A stretch of DNA of 64,000 bases from UBA1535 sp002323775 (GTDB lineage Bacteria; Bacillota; Clostridia; Tissierellales; Sedimentibacteraceae): NCBI GenBank assembly GCA_031993545.1, contig DAMAHZ010000003.1:1-64000 (forward strand). The letters are read 5' to 3'. Below the pieces are notes generated by a model. The model did not search any database and had not been told where the DNA came from. It saw only the letters and a program-made list of their open reading frames with translations. Every line of letters starts with the position of its first letter. Position 1 is the first letter of the stretch. This document shows positions 43,107 through 53,800 of the stretch, piece after piece. Position numbers and translations under genes: made by a program.

Positions 43107-44168
43107 TTATACCTTTTTATGGCTAGTAAATTGTCTTTTGTTTCCTGTCTTATCCTGTCTGTTTGGTGAGTTGAAGCCTTTTGAAAAAGATTTTTCTTGT
43201 TTATTAAATGGGCTGGCTCCTTTTTTGAAGAATTTTTCTTGTCCAGCTGCCGCCATATTTCCTTTTTTAAAGGATTTTTCTTCTCCTCTTGATGATGTGC
43301 TACTCCCCTTTGATATATCCTTGTCTGCGTTATACAGCTCAATTCCTTTTCTATTTATCATAATTAATCTCCTTTTCATCAAATTGCCTATGGCTTTTTT
43401 AAACGAAGATTTGCTCATATTGAAATTTTCTATAATTTCTTCTGGTCTGCTATCATCATTGAATGGTAAAAACCCTTTATTTTTAACAAGCTTGTTATAG
43501 ATTTTTTCTCCATCCTTGTCAATTTGCATTCTTGGTGCATCCTTTAAGCTTAAACCTAGCTTGCCATCTTCTTTTACTTGATTTACTCTAAGCTCTACCT
43601 TGTCTCCTATATGCAGAGGCTTAAGTATTTCTTTTTCATGTACCATTCCCAGATATTTTCCGTCTACGGCTATCATAGCTCCAAGACCTCGTCTTAAGCT
43701 AAATACAGTTCCTTCAACCTTATCATTTACATTGTATGGGGAATCTGTTCTCAAAATATTGTACAAATTCATTGTTGCGCATAACCTTTGCGACTTGTCT
43801 ATGTATATGCCTACCATATATTCGCCGTTAACTCTAATTTCGCTAACCTGCTCCTTATACGGCAAGAATAGGTCTTTCTCTAAGCCCCAATTTAAAAACG
43901 CACCTATTTTTGATATTTCAACAACCTTTAAAAAGCCTATCTCTCCGATTGTCAGCTTTGGTCTTCTTGTTGTTGCTATTATTCTATCACTAGAATCTCT
44001 ATATACAAAAACTTCTATTTTATCACCTTGTTTTGTTCCCTCCGGAACCTGTTTGATAGGAAGCAAAACGTCATTTTCTCGTTTATCATCTTCATTCTCT
44101 CTTAGATAAACGCCAAAATCTACTTCCCTTGCAACTATCAAAGTTTGCATTTCTCCCAGTTTAATCAT
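43107..44168 (-). CDS. CvfB-type S1 RNA-binding protein with repetitive basic tail
   Basis: 353 residues. The first about 270 residues are CvfB/YitL: several S1-like domains (VAREVDFGVYLRENEDD; VEISKIGAFLNWGLEKDLFLPYKEQ; VNDKVEGTVFSLRRGLGAMIAVDGKYLGMVHEKE) and a winged helix (FLPFNDDSRPEEIIENF, SKSSFKKAIGNLMKRRLI). The last about 70 residues are a low-complexity extension with three copies of an EKxFxKG unit and many Lys/Ser/Gln. CvfB affects RNA turnover and virulence factors in Gram-positives. The tail is unusual and may add RNA affinity. Confidence 0.9.
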   Translation of the reverse strand: MIKLGEMQTLIVAREVDFGVYLRENEDDKRENDVLLPIKQVPEGTKQGDKIEVFVYRDSSDRIIATTRRPKLTIGEIGFLKVVEISKIGAFLNWGLEKDLFLPYKEQVSEIRVNGEYMVGIYIDKSQRLCATMNLYNILRTDSPYNVNDKVEGTVFSLRRGLGAMIAVDGKYLGMVHEKEILKPLHIGDKVELRVNQVKEDGKLGLSLKDAPRMQIDKDGEKIYNKLVKNKGFLPFNDDSRPEEIIENFNMSKSSFKKAIGNLMKRRLIMINRKGIELYNADKDISKGSSTSSRGEEKSFKKGNMAAAGQEKFFKKGASPFNKQEKSFSKGFNSPNRQDKTGNKRQFTSHKKV

Positions 44169-44238
44169 TTTATCACATTCCTTTCTTATATGAGTGTTTT
44201 GTTTCTCTCAATTTTGAAACAATAATCTCTATAAAGCA

Positions 44239-45513
44239 TTATTTATTTAATAATTCCTTCATATTCTTCTTGTATTCCTCAACTCCAGGCTGGTCGAATG
44301 GATTAACGCCTATCATATAGGCACTTAAAGCACAGGACACCATGAAAAAGTAATATAGCTTAGCTATGTAATATGCGTTTATCTCTGGTATTTTAATCAC
44401 TATGCTAGGTACTTTTCCACTTAAATGCGCCTTAAAAGTTCCTTCAAAGGCAGCATTGTTTACAAATTCTACAGTATTGCCAGATAAATAGTTTAGCTTG
44501 TCAAAGTTATTTTCATCATGAGGAATACATATATTATACCCATTTTTCTCAACAATTAAATTTGTTTCGAAAAATATTTTATTTCCATCTTGAATAAACT
44601 GACCCATGGAGTGTAAATCTGTTGTATAGTTTAAAGAAGCTGGATATGTTCCTTTTCCGTCCTTTCCTTCGCTTTCGCCAAAAAGCTGCTGCCACCACTG
44701 CGCTACGCAAGATAGTTCCGGTGAATAATTTGCCAAAATTTCAACATTTTTTGACTGTCCTAAAATATGCCTTGCAGCAGCATATTGGCAGCCGATATTT
44801 GCTTTAAAGTCTTTTGAAAAGAACTCTTTTTGAGCATCTTTCAGACCTCTCATCATTTCGTCAATATCAATACCGGCACAAGCAATTGGCAATAATCCTA
44901 CAGGAGTAAAGACTGAATATCTTCCGCCTATATTGTCCGGGACTATAAAGCTTTCCATAGCTTCAGAGTCTGCGATTTTCCTTAAAGCTCCATCTTTTTT
45001 ATCTGTAATAGCATATATTCTATCCTTAGCCTTATCGCCATATTTTTCATACATCTGCTGCTTTAATAACCTAAACGCTATCGCTGGTTCAATTGTAGTT
45101 CCAGATTTTGAAATTACAATTAGGCTTGTATCGTAATTTTCTATTACTTTTTTAGCCTTTAACAGAGTTTTTTCACTAAGATTATTTCCGCAGAAAAATA
45201 TTTTTGGATTATTTCCTGGGAAATCATTGTAATCTTCACCATTAAGGGCAGTTATTGTTGCTCTGGCTCCAAGATATGAGCCTCCTATACCTATGACAAT
45301 TACAGCCTTAGAGTCATTGATAATTTTTTTAGAAGCCTTCTTTATTTTTTCGTATTCCTCAATATTATCATCATACGAATAATTAAGCCATCCTATAAAT
45401 TCGCTTCCTGCTCCAGTTCCTTTTAACAACTTGTCATATGCTTCCATGACTTTTTCTTCTAAATTGTCTATCTCATTTTTGCTGATTCCAATATTTTTTA
45501 AGTCCACTTTCAT
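44239..45513 (-). CDS. pgi: Glucose-6-phosphate isomerase
   Basis: 424 residues, the short bacterial form. VIGIGGSYLGARA, ISKSGTTIEPAIAFR, NIGGRYSVFTPVGLLP, the catalytic Glu-containing FGESEGKDGKG and a C-terminal GVNPFDQPGVEEYK motif. Interconverts glucose-6-P and fructose-6-P. GGAG precedes the ATG; it follows a phosphatase gene by 18 bases. Confidence 0.97.
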   Translation of the reverse strand: MKVDLKNIGISKNEIDNLEEKVMEAYDKLLKGTGAGSEFIGWLNYSYDDNIEEYEKIKKASKKIINDSKAVIVIGIGGSYLGARATITALNGEDYNDFPGNNPKIFFCGNNLSEKTLLKAKKVIENYDTSLIVISKSGTTIEPAIAFRLLKQQMYEKYGDKAKDRIYAITDKKDGALRKIADSEAMESFIVPDNIGGRYSVFTPVGLLPIACAGIDIDEMMRGLKDAQKEFFSKDFKANIGCQYAAARHILGQSKNVEILANYSPELSCVAQWWQQLFGESEGKDGKGTYPASLNYTTDLHSMGQFIQDGNKIFFETNLIVEKNGYNICIPHDENNFDKLNYLSGNTVEFVNNAAFEGTFKAHLSGKVPSIVIKIPEINAYYIAKLYYFFMVSCALSAYMIGVNPFDQPGVEEYKKNMKELLNK

Positions 45514-45531
45514 GATTATTCTCCTCTCTTA

Positions 45532-46626
45532 TTAATCGAGTACCTCAAGCAGCATTATTGCACAATCGTCCTTCAAACTGCCATAGCTAAAGCTTTTTAG
45601 CTCAGAATAGATATTCTGTAAAATATTATTAGCATTTTCTATAATATCAATCAACCTATTCTCACCAAATTCTTCTTTATCTTTATTTCTTGCTTCTATT
45701 ATACCATCAGTGTAAAAAAACAGCTTATCGTTTAATTTTAACTTAACCGTACTGATATCATACTCAACATATTCAAAAATATTGCATATCGGATAGCCTC
45801 TTGCTTCCAAAAGAGAAGCTTTATTGTCAGATATCAAAATTGGATTTGTGTTGTGTCCGGCATTGACATACGCAAATTCCTTAGATTCCTTATCATAAAT
45901 ACCGAAAAATACCGAAAAATATTTGTCAGCATCAAGATTTAAGGATAAGAACATTTTATGAAGCTCTTTCATTATTTTATTGGGATTATACTGGTTTCTG
46001 CTTAAAGTCCTCAGGGATTGTCTAACAAACATGGTCAATAAAGAGGCAGAAACTCCATGTCCAACAACATCGCATATATAAATACCTGCATATCTGTCAT
46101 TGATTTTGAAAATATCAAACATATCACCACTGAGCATTTCAGATGGTTCATATATATAATCCAGAATTAATCCGTTATAGATTCCCTTTAGCGGCAACAT
46201 TCTATTTTGCATGCTTTGTGCAAATTTAATATCATCAAGCATTACTTTATTTTTAGCATTAATTTCTTTTGTCAGCTTCTTAGAATTCGTTACATCTCTG
46301 AACACCTCTACTGCTGCAACCATTTCATTCCTGCTGTTTTTTATAGGAGAGGAGATGACATTAAAGATTCTATTGTTAAACTCGACTTCTTTCATCTCAG
46401 GTTTGCCTGTTGACAATGTTTTGCAGGATATACAGACATTGCATTTTTCACTTTGTCCAAATAAGCCATAGCATTTCTCACCATCCAAATCCCTGCCTAT
46501 ATCATCACGCAATTTTTTATTTGAATATAAAACTCTGTTGTTAATATCAACAACTCTTACCCAATCAGTCATTCCTTCAACGATTGAGAAATAATTACCT
46601 TCTAGTCCTCTTAACATTGCTTCCAT
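45532..46626 (-). CDS. PAS-domain PP2C/SpoIIE-type serine phosphatase
   Basis: 364 residues. PAS-like sensor (about 10-125) with four Cys in CYGLFGQSEKCNVCISC, a possible metal, Fe-S or redox site; a coiled-coil linker (LTKEINAKNKVMLDDI); then the SpoIIE/RsbU phosphatase core: MLSGDMFDIF, CDVVGHGVSASLLTMFVRQ, YVNAGHNTNPIL, LFFYTDGIIEARN and DDCAIMLLE metal residues. Such enzymes dephosphorylate anti-anti-sigma factors or similar targets. No rsb-like partner genes are near. Upstream of pgi. Confidence 0.92.
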   Translation of the reverse strand: MEAMLRGLEGNYFSIVEGMTDWVRVVDINNRVLYSNKKLRDDIGRDLDGEKCYGLFGQSEKCNVCISCKTLSTGKPEMKEVEFNNRIFNVISSPIKNSRNEMVAAVEVFRDVTNSKKLTKEINAKNKVMLDDIKFAQSMQNRMLPLKGIYNGLILDYIYEPSEMLSGDMFDIFKINDRYAGIYICDVVGHGVSASLLTMFVRQSLRTLSRNQYNPNKIMKELHKMFLSLNLDADKYFSVFFGIYDKESKEFAYVNAGHNTNPILISDNKASLLEARGYPICNIFEYVEYDISTVKLKLNDKLFFYTDGIIEARNKDKEEFGENRLIDIIENANNILQNIYSELKSFSYGSLKDDCAIMLLEVLD

Positions 46627-46701
46627 AATATATTCTCACCTCCGATTTATTTTATATTCATGTAGATTTTTAAGTTTATTTTAATCTAAAATGTATAAAT
46701 T

Positions 46702-47676
46702 TCATACAATTTCTTTTTTCATGCCCGCATATTCATTTAAAAATTTACCAATCTTGGCTGCATTGTGCCTTATATAGTCATGCTTTATTTCTATAAAATC
46801 ATCTGCTATTATTTTTATGCCGTTTTCTTCTAATTCCTTTATTTGTTTATCATCGAGAATTACCTGCTGTGAGCCTTCTTTAATGTACTTGCATATATCA
46901 CTGTCTGATAACTTTCTATTATTTACTATCACATAGTCAATAATGTTTTTGCCAACGTGCTTTTTTATTGCATTCACATGGTCTGCTACATTGTAATTAT
47001 CTGTTTCACCCGGCTGTGTCATCATATTGCATATATAAAAAACCTTGCACTTAGAATCATGTATTTTATCTGCTATTTTATTGATAAGCAGATTTGGTAT
47101 AACACTTGTATACAGACTCCCCGGTCCAATTGCCACTATATCTGCTTTTTCAATGTCGTTTAAGGTTTCTTCAAGTGGCTCGCAATAGTTTGGAACTAAT
47201 GCTATGGTGTCGATTTTACAATTTACTTTTTTTGCATATAAGGGTATTTCATTTTCTCCGAGTATTACCTCTCCATTGCTTAAAAATGCTTTTAAATTAG
47301 TATCCTGCAAGGTCATTGGCAAAACCTTGCCTGACAATCTAAATATACTTCCTATCTCATGCAAGGCATGCTCATAATCTCCAAATATCTCATACATTGC
47401 AGCTATCAGCAGATTTCCAAAGCTTTGACCTTGGAGATAACCCTCCTTGAATCTGTGCTGTAGCAGCTTAAGCATCGAGGGCTCTACATCTGCAAGAGCA
47501 GTTATGCAGCTTCGCATATCTCCCGGGGGAAGCATACCTAAGTCCTCTCGCAAGACACCTGAGCCGCCGCCATCATCGGCAACTGTCACCACAGCTGTGA
47601 TATCTTTTGTGAATTTTTTTATTCCTCTAAGAATTACAGATAAGCCTGTGCCGCCGCCAAATACTACTATTTTCAT
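46702..47676 (-). CDS. yvcK: YvcK family gluconeogenesis factor (CofD-like fold)
   Basis: 324 residues from the ATG at 47676 (AAGGTG eight bases upstream), beginning MKIVVFGGGTGLSVILRG. VADDGGGSGVLREDLGMLPPGD, QSFGNLLIAAM, IGPGSLYTSVIPNLL and CNMMTQPGETDNY are family hallmarks. It binds UDP-sugars and is needed for growth on gluconeogenic carbon and for envelope shape. Same cluster as rapZ and murB. Confidence 0.95.
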   Translation of the reverse strand: MKIVVFGGGTGLSVILRGIKKFTKDITAVVTVADDGGGSGVLREDLGMLPPGDMRSCITALADVEPSMLKLLQHRFKEGYLQGQSFGNLLIAAMYEIFGDYEHALHEIGSIFRLSGKVLPMTLQDTNLKAFLSNGEVILGENEIPLYAKKVNCKIDTIALVPNYCEPLEETLNDIEKADIVAIGPGSLYTSVIPNLLINKIADKIHDSKCKVFYICNMMTQPGETDNYNVADHVNAIKKHVGKNIIDYVIVNNRKLSDSDICKYIKEGSQQVILDDKQIKELEENGIKIIADDFIEIKHDYIRHNAAKIGKFLNEYAGMKKEIV

Positions 47677-47711
47677 GTTAATACACCTTCCCTCTTTAGA
47701 AGTGTTATTAT

Positions 47712-47734
47712 AAAAAAGCGAAACGAGTTTCGCT
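47712..47734 (-). terminator. Terminator-like hairpin between rapZ and yvcK
   Basis: AGCGAAAC/GTTTCGCT stem with a tiny loop followed by TTTTTTATAAT on the minus strand, in the 95-base gap. May act as an attenuator inside the operon. Confidence 0.68.
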
Positions 47735-47771
47735 CTATGTTCGTGCACATATTACATAAAAGCTCTATTAT

Positions 47772-48626
47772 CTACTTAAATTCATCTCTATGAGATACAG
47801 TAACTCTATAGTTTTCATTTCCAAAATAATCTGCCAGTCTGTTTGCTATAGTGACAGATCTATGCTTTCCGCCTGTACAGCCTATTGAAATTATCAGGTT
47901 TGTTTTGCCCTCTAGTATATAGTGCGGCAGTAAAAACTCAAGTAATTTCATAAGCTTATGCAGAAATTCATTGCTAATATCACTTGACATAACATAGTCT
48001 TGTACCTCTTTATTGTTGCCTGTCAAACGCTTTAAGCTTTCAATATAATAAGGATTGGGTAAAAATCTAACATCAAATACAAGGTCTGAGTCGCTTGGAA
48101 TTCCATACTTATAGCCAAAGGATACAAAGCTTACCGTAAGATTGTGGTAAATTTTTCCTTCAATAAATATCCTAGTCACTTCTTCCTTTAATCTACCTAG
48201 CTTAAGGCTTGTAGTATCAATTATATAATCTGATTTTTGCTTTACATCTTTTAAAATTTCTCGCTCTTTTATTATGCCATCAATTATTATGCCTGTCTCG
48301 CTCAACGGGTGAGGTCGTCTAAGTTCCTTGTATCTTTTCACAAGTTCCTCGTCTGTTGCATCAAGAAATAAGATACTGTGTTTTATACCTTTTTCTTTTA
48401 AAACTTCCAGACTTGTGAATAAATCATTAAAAAATATGCCTCCCCTTATGTCAACAACGACTGCTACCTTATCTACTGTTTTTGTTGAAGCCTTGCAAAG
48501 TTCAGCGAAGTTAGGCAAAAGCATAGGTGGCAGGTTGTCCATACAATAATAATTCAAATCCTCTAGTACCTTAACCGCTTGACTTTTTCCTGCTCCAGAC
48601 ATACCTGTTATTATAACAAATTCCAT
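47772..48626 (-). CDS. rapZ: RNase adapter / nucleotide-binding protein RapZ
   Basis: 284 residues. GMSGAGKSQAVK (Walker A), DNLPP, VVDIRGG, LFLDATDEELVKRYKELRRPHP, FGYKYGIP and CTGGKHRSVTIANRLA. RapZ-type proteins bind UDP-GlcNAc or GlcN6P-linked signals and tune cell wall precursor supply. Part of murB-PHP-rapZ-yvcK. Confidence 0.96.
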   Translation of the reverse strand: MEFVIITGMSGAGKSQAVKVLEDLNYYCMDNLPPMLLPNFAELCKASTKTVDKVAVVVDIRGGIFFNDLFTSLEVLKEKGIKHSILFLDATDEELVKRYKELRRPHPLSETGIIIDGIIKEREILKDVKQKSDYIIDTTSLKLGRLKEEVTRIFIEGKIYHNLTVSFVSFGYKYGIPSDSDLVFDVRFLPNPYYIESLKRLTGNNKEVQDYVMSSDISNEFLHKLMKLLEFLLPHYILEGKTNLIISIGCTGGKHRSVTIANRLADYFGNENYRVTVSHRDEFK

Positions 48627-48707
48627 ATTACGCCCTTCCTTTCTCTATTGTCTGTTAAAAACTTTATAATACTACTCTTATAACTATATAAAAAAGCTTT
48701 TAATGCT

Positions 48708-49448
48708 CTATTGCTCTAAATTAACTATTTTTTCTAAATTTAATCCTGCATCTATCGCTCTTTTTAAACCAAATTCAAAGCTGCCTACTGTATCCTTAAT
48801 ATGGGAATCGCTATTTATCATATATTTAACATCATATTTTTCACATAGCTTAATTTCCTCTACGCTTAGACTATTGCAATTATTGTTAATTTCAAGCAAT
48901 ACATTGTTTTTACTTGCAGCCTTTGCTATTTCCTCTATATCATAAATCAATCTTCTTCCCGGATGTGTCAATAAATACATTTTATTTTTATTCATTGCTT
49001 CTACAATTGCTTGAGTATTTATTTTTCTTTGTTTTTCTTTTCTAAAGCCCAAGGTTTTGGCTAGCCAATTTAAAATTACAAAGTTGAAAAAATCCGTGAA
49101 TCTCTTATATCTGACAAACAAATGATATCCACACAATATAACATCACAATTTTCAAGTATTTCTTTTTCAATATCTGTCTCACCTGTCAAACTAAGTATA
49201 TTTGCTTCTACTCCAAATAAAATCTTAATCTGAGGATATTTTTTATTTAAAGCCTTTATTTCAGCTTTTAATTGCGGTATATATTCTTTTCTAAAGCCAT
49301 AACGGACATGGGAAAGTCCGTGATTGCTTATAGCTATTTCTTTAAGCCCTTTATCTATCGCCTCTAAAACTATTTCCTCTATGCTGCTCTTAGCATGGTT
49401 AGTTCTTGGCAATATTGAATGAACGTGATAGTCTCTGTTTATTTTCAT
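48708..49448 (-). CDS. PHP domain phosphoesterase
   Basis: 246 residues. The PHP metal site is visible: DYHVHSILPRTNHAKSS, SNHGLSHVRYG, FGVEANIL, CGYHLFV, THPGRR and INSDSHIKDT. It resembles histidinol phosphatase or AMP phosphatase-like proteins; substrate unknown. It starts one base after the murB stop, so it is translationally linked. Confidence 0.9.
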   Translation of the reverse strand: MKINRDYHVHSILPRTNHAKSSIEEIVLEAIDKGLKEIAISNHGLSHVRYGFRKEYIPQLKAEIKALNKKYPQIKILFGVEANILSLTGETDIEKEILENCDVILCGYHLFVRYKRFTDFFNFVILNWLAKTLGFRKEKQRKINTQAIVEAMNKNKMYLLTHPGRRLIYDIEEIAKAASKNNVLLEINNNCNSLSVEEIKLCEKYDVKYMINSDSHIKDTVGSFEFGLKRAIDAGLNLEKIVNLEQ

Positions 49449-49449
49449 G

Positions 49450-50385
49450 CTAAAACTCTCCTATAATCTTAACTTCCGGCTCTAATTTTATATTAAACTT
49501 AGTATAAACGGTTTTAATTATAATTTCCATAATTTCCATAACATCCTTACATGTTGCCTTATTATAATTTATAACAAAACCACTGTGCATATCTGAAACC
49601 ATTGCTCCGCCATGCTTGAAGCCCTTTAAGCCCGCATCCTCTATGAGCTTTGCAGCAAAGCCATTTTCCGGTCTTTTGAAAGTGCTTCCTGCGCTTGGAT
49701 AGCTGAGCGGTTGGCTTGCAGTGCGTTTTTCATTTAAAAGCTTAACTCTTGCAAGGATTTTCTCTTTATCACCATATTCGAGACTAAATTGCACAGACAG
49801 AACAATCAAATCATCTGTTAAAACCTTGCTATCTCTATAGCCAAAGTTCATTTCATCTCTTGTATAGTTATAGATTTCTCCTTTTCTGTTCATACAGAGA
49901 ACGCTGTATATTGCATCCTTTATCTCTCCATTATATGCTCCGGCGTTCATTGCGACTCCGCCACCTACAAAACCAGGTATACCGCAAGCAAATTCTAATC
50001 CACCAAGACCATGAGCCGCCGAGTCCTTCGCTACCTTTGAAAGCAAAGCACCTGCACCTGCCACAACAATATTGTCGTTGATTGTGATATCAGAGAATTT
50101 TTCTCCTATTTTGATTACAAGTCCTCTGTATCCCTTGTCAGATATCAATAGATTAGTTCCATTACCTATTACATAAAATTCTATATCATATTTGTTTGAG
50201 GCTTGTATAATTTCTCTAAGCTCATCATAGCTGTTTGGCTCTGCGAATAAATCAGTACATCCTCCTATTTTAAAGTAGCTGTGGTTTCTCAATTCTTCAT
50301 TTTTCAATATTTTACTGTTTATTTTTGCAGATAATTCTTTTATATATTCATCATATTTATTGAATTGCATATTATTTATGACCAT
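49450..50385 (-). CDS. murB: UDP-N-acetylenolpyruvoylglucosamine reductase
   Basis: 311 residues, type I/II FAD-dependent MurB. NHSYFKIGGCTDLF, VIGNGTNLLISD, FACGIPGFVGGGVAMNAGAY, YRDSKVL, YPSAGSTFKRP and the C-terminal PEVKIIGEF with catalytic Glu. It reduces enolpyruvyl-GlcNAc to UDP-MurNAc. As at uvrB, the in-frame ATG at 50385 abuts the stem of a structured element with the SD on the other side; an ATG five codons in (50370) is the alternative start. Confidence 0.97.
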   Translation of the reverse strand: MVINNMQFNKYDEYIKELSAKINSKILKNEELRNHSYFKIGGCTDLFAEPNSYDELREIIQASNKYDIEFYVIGNGTNLLISDKGYRGLVIKIGEKFSDITINDNIVVAGAGALLSKVAKDSAAHGLGGLEFACGIPGFVGGGVAMNAGAYNGEIKDAIYSVLCMNRKGEIYNYTRDEMNFGYRDSKVLTDDLIVLSVQFSLEYGDKEKILARVKLLNEKRTASQPLSYPSAGSTFKRPENGFAAKLIEDAGLKGFKHGGAMVSDMHSGFVINYNKATCKDVMEIMEIIIKTVYTKFNIKLEPEVKIIGEF

Positions 50386-50452
50386 GTACCGATTTTACTA
50401 AGCGCCATGAACTTCTATATATTGGCTCGGCACCTATCCTTTCACTATTTTT
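50375..50452 (-). promoter_or_regulatory. Structured repeat at murB start (copy B)
   Basis: Same element as at uvrB: GTGAAAGGAT, stem GTGCCGA/TCGGTAC (50427-50433 with 50386-50392), inner GCCA/TGGC hairpin, CTTAGT, then ATG right after the stem and a shared ATGGnCATAAA start context. It differs from copy A by seven extra loop bases and by a paired C-G to T-A change that keeps the stem. Confidence 0.65.
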
Positions 50453-50817
50453 CGCTTTTTAAAACTATCTTTAACTTTAAAGGTATTATTATATGATTAT
50501 TCTGTAATTTCGTTTATATAACATCCGTCTCATTTTAAATTATATATTATTTTTTATTTTGTAATTTTATTACATATTATAATAACATTTTTTTATTAAT
50601 TTTAAAAGAACAATTTATATTTAATAGCTTGTAATTAAAATTATAATTAAAAATTATAATTTAACGCTTTATTTCGCCTTGCTAAAACTCGACAATAAAA
50701 TAATATTTTAATCAAATTTTAAGGAATTTTATGCTTTAAATGTGATATAATATCGATAATATTATATGAAGTTTGAGTTACAAATCTTAACATAAGAAAA
50801 ATTTTGGAGAAAAAATT
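50453..50817. other. AT-rich divergent region between murB and the DUF445 gene
   Basis: About 365 bases with long A/T runs. TATAAT at 50753 or thereabouts could be a -10 for the DUF445 gene but its -35 is poor. GGAG at 50806 is the DUF445 SD. No ORF seen. Confidence 0.4.
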
Positions 50818-53800
50818 ATGAATATGCCATTATTAAACCTTATCATACAACCACTATTAGGGGCGGCAGCAGGTTACATAACAAACGAATATGCTATAAA
50901 TATGTTATTCAAAACATACACTCCTTTAAAGCTTGGTGGAGTTATACCTAAAACACGAGAAGCCTTTATAGAAAATGTCAGTACATTGGTTGAGGAAGAT
51001 ATAATAAACAAAGAAAAGGTAGAGAAAATCCTAAATGATGAAGCTTTTACTAAAAATTTTGATGCCCTGATTCAAGATTTTTTTACTAAGAGTATATATG
51101 AAGTCACAGATAATTTAAGCATCGGCGATAATCCTTTTACAGACAAGGCTTTATTGGACGCAGAAAAATTTATTAATGAACAGATAAGCTTAAAATTGCC
51201 TGAATTAATTAGCTCATTGGCTGAACAAGTAAAGCTTTGTGACGTTTTAGACAAAACACAAATTAGCGTTGTAGTTGAAAGGCTGTATTCGTATTTACTT
51301 AATATTTTAAAAGATACCAAGATTAGTGATAAATTAGTTTTAAATGTTTTAAATAATAATGAAAATATCTCTCTGATGGACATAGTTGGATATGATGCTT
51401 CTGCTATAATTTCTCAAAATATATCCGATTTATTGGTGGAAAATCTTGCTTATGCTAAAAAGTCTGATAACAATTTTTATGATATTAATTCTTTGATAAA
51501 TGAAACATTTGAAAAAGCAAATATTCCTAGTTTGCTGTTTGAATTTTCAGAAAAATTTATTAACGAAAATGAAAGCAAATTACAAGATAGAATATTGTCT
51601 ATATTTGATAATATAACTACCTCTGATGAATTTAATAAAACTTCGCTTGAATTCTCACAAAAACTTCTTGAATATGCTAAGTATTTGGATATGCCATTAT
51701 TGATCCTTGTCGATAAATCCTGTATAAACAATTTCAGAGATATACTATATAAAGAATCTAGCGACTTATCTAATTTGTTGCTTTCTTTTGTCAATTCAAA
51801 TAAAACTGAATTGCAAAATATGATCGAAGAAGCTTTAAATGAAACTATAAACGAACAAGATACTGCTAAAAGAGCAGTGCTTTCTATGGCTAAGGGCAGT
51901 ATATTAAGCTCTATCGCAAAAAATGATATATCAGATGTAACATCTGAATATTTTCAAAATTCAAATAACAGACTTAATTTATGCACTTTAGCTTCTGCGA
52001 AGCTAAAGGAGTATTTATCTTCTACTACTATTTCACAGGCTATTGACATTCTTGAAAAAAAAGAAATTTTAAGCGCCGAAGCTTTAAGCGAATTTTTATT
52101 AACTTATATTTCTAGCAATGGTAAAAACATTATAAATAGAGTGCTTGCATATATTAAAGAGCAAATTACTAACGAAGATTTTAAAAAGGATATAATACTT
52201 AAACTCAGAAATGCCTTTATAGATAAGATTGTTTTATCAAGCAAGACTACAGACCTTTTAAATAGTCAATTAAGCATTTATTTGACAAGATTGTTTGATA
52301 CAAAATTTAAAGATATTTTAAAAGCCGATTTTAATAATAGCCCTGATATCACTGATAAGCTCACTTATGAAAATTTAGCTCAAGATAATTTTAGTTTCAA
52401 TGATTATATATACAATTATTTAGAACAAAACAAAGAGAAAATAGTAGAAGCTCTTAGTTCTAATATAAGTAATTTTGTCCAAGATAAAAATATAAATGAG
52501 ATATTAAATGATGATTTATCAGATAAAATTAATACTTCTTCATGCAATTTTGCATATGGAAAAGTAAATGAGATAAAAGAAAAAATATCAGAGGAAAAAG
52601 CTTACGATTTATATGATAAATTAAACAATATTGATAATTTGCATAAAAACAGCTCTAAGTTACTTAAGGACGGAGTTATCAACAATTTAGACTCTTTATT
52701 ACACAGATTTGTTAAAGGGCTGTCTTTTAAAAATTTAAGCCAGTTAGACGATGATAATCTTATAGAAATGGCTCAAAGCTTTATAGGAAATAACTTAAAG
52801 CCAATTATGATTTTTGGTGCTATGCTTGGGTTGATGGCAGGCTTTATCTTGGCATTTTTGCAGCCTAACAATAATGTTTTTGCTCTCGTATCTATAAGTG
52901 GAATAATTACATGTGCTTTAGTAGGATATTTGACTAATGCTATTGCTATAACTATGCTTTTCAGACCATATAAGGAAATTAAAATATTAAGATATATTCC
53001 TTTTTTCAGGCATTTTTCTATAGGCTATATAGCTAAAAATAAAGAAAATCTAGCAGATGGAATGTCACAAGCTATAAGTGAATATCTTCTGACAAAGGAA
53101 AGCATGAATGAGCTAATTGATACCTACAAAGACAGCATCAAAGATAGTATAATTTGTAATGCTTCAAAAAACAATTATGAGCTGATTAACAATGCTTTTA
53201 TGAGCAATAAGGATAAAATCACAAGTTCAATTTGCGACTATGCCACGGAAGCTTTAAGTACTAATAAAAATAATATTAGCACAGCAATCGCAAATGAGCT
53301 TGAAAATATTAAGTTAAATGACTTATTGCAAAATGAAGATAACTTTTTTGAAAATAATAATATTAAAAAATCTTCTTTTGAAGGTAAAATATCAGAATAT
53401 ATTATAAATTCAAAGCTTTATTTTAGCGAGCTAATCCTTAAGTATTTATTAGAAATGGGAAAAATTAATTCTACAAAATCTAAACCTATGAGTTCACGCT
53501 CAATTGCAAGCATTTTACCTGAATCAATAACAACTAATATTAACAGATTAGTTGCAAATGCTTCGAACAATGGATATGAAGAACTTATAGGCATGATTAA
53601 CTATGAAAATATTAAAAACTTCGCTATAGAGCATGATGGAGATTACCAAAAATTTATCAGTAAAAGTTTGTCGGATATTTTTTCAACAAAAGACTTGCTT
53701 TCAATACGCAATTCTTCAAAAATTACAGATGATTTTTTCAAAACAATAAACAAAGCTTTAAATTCTCAAGAAAAAATCGGAGAAATATTTAATAAAAAAA

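Noticed and set aside
47506..47600. GGCTCGGC-like GC-rich stretch considered as a third copy of the uvrB/murB element
   Set aside because: It is coding sequence of yvcK and does not contain the stem, TTAGT or SD parts.
49860..50081. Plus-strand frame inside murB
   Set aside because: Shadow frame of murB without signals.
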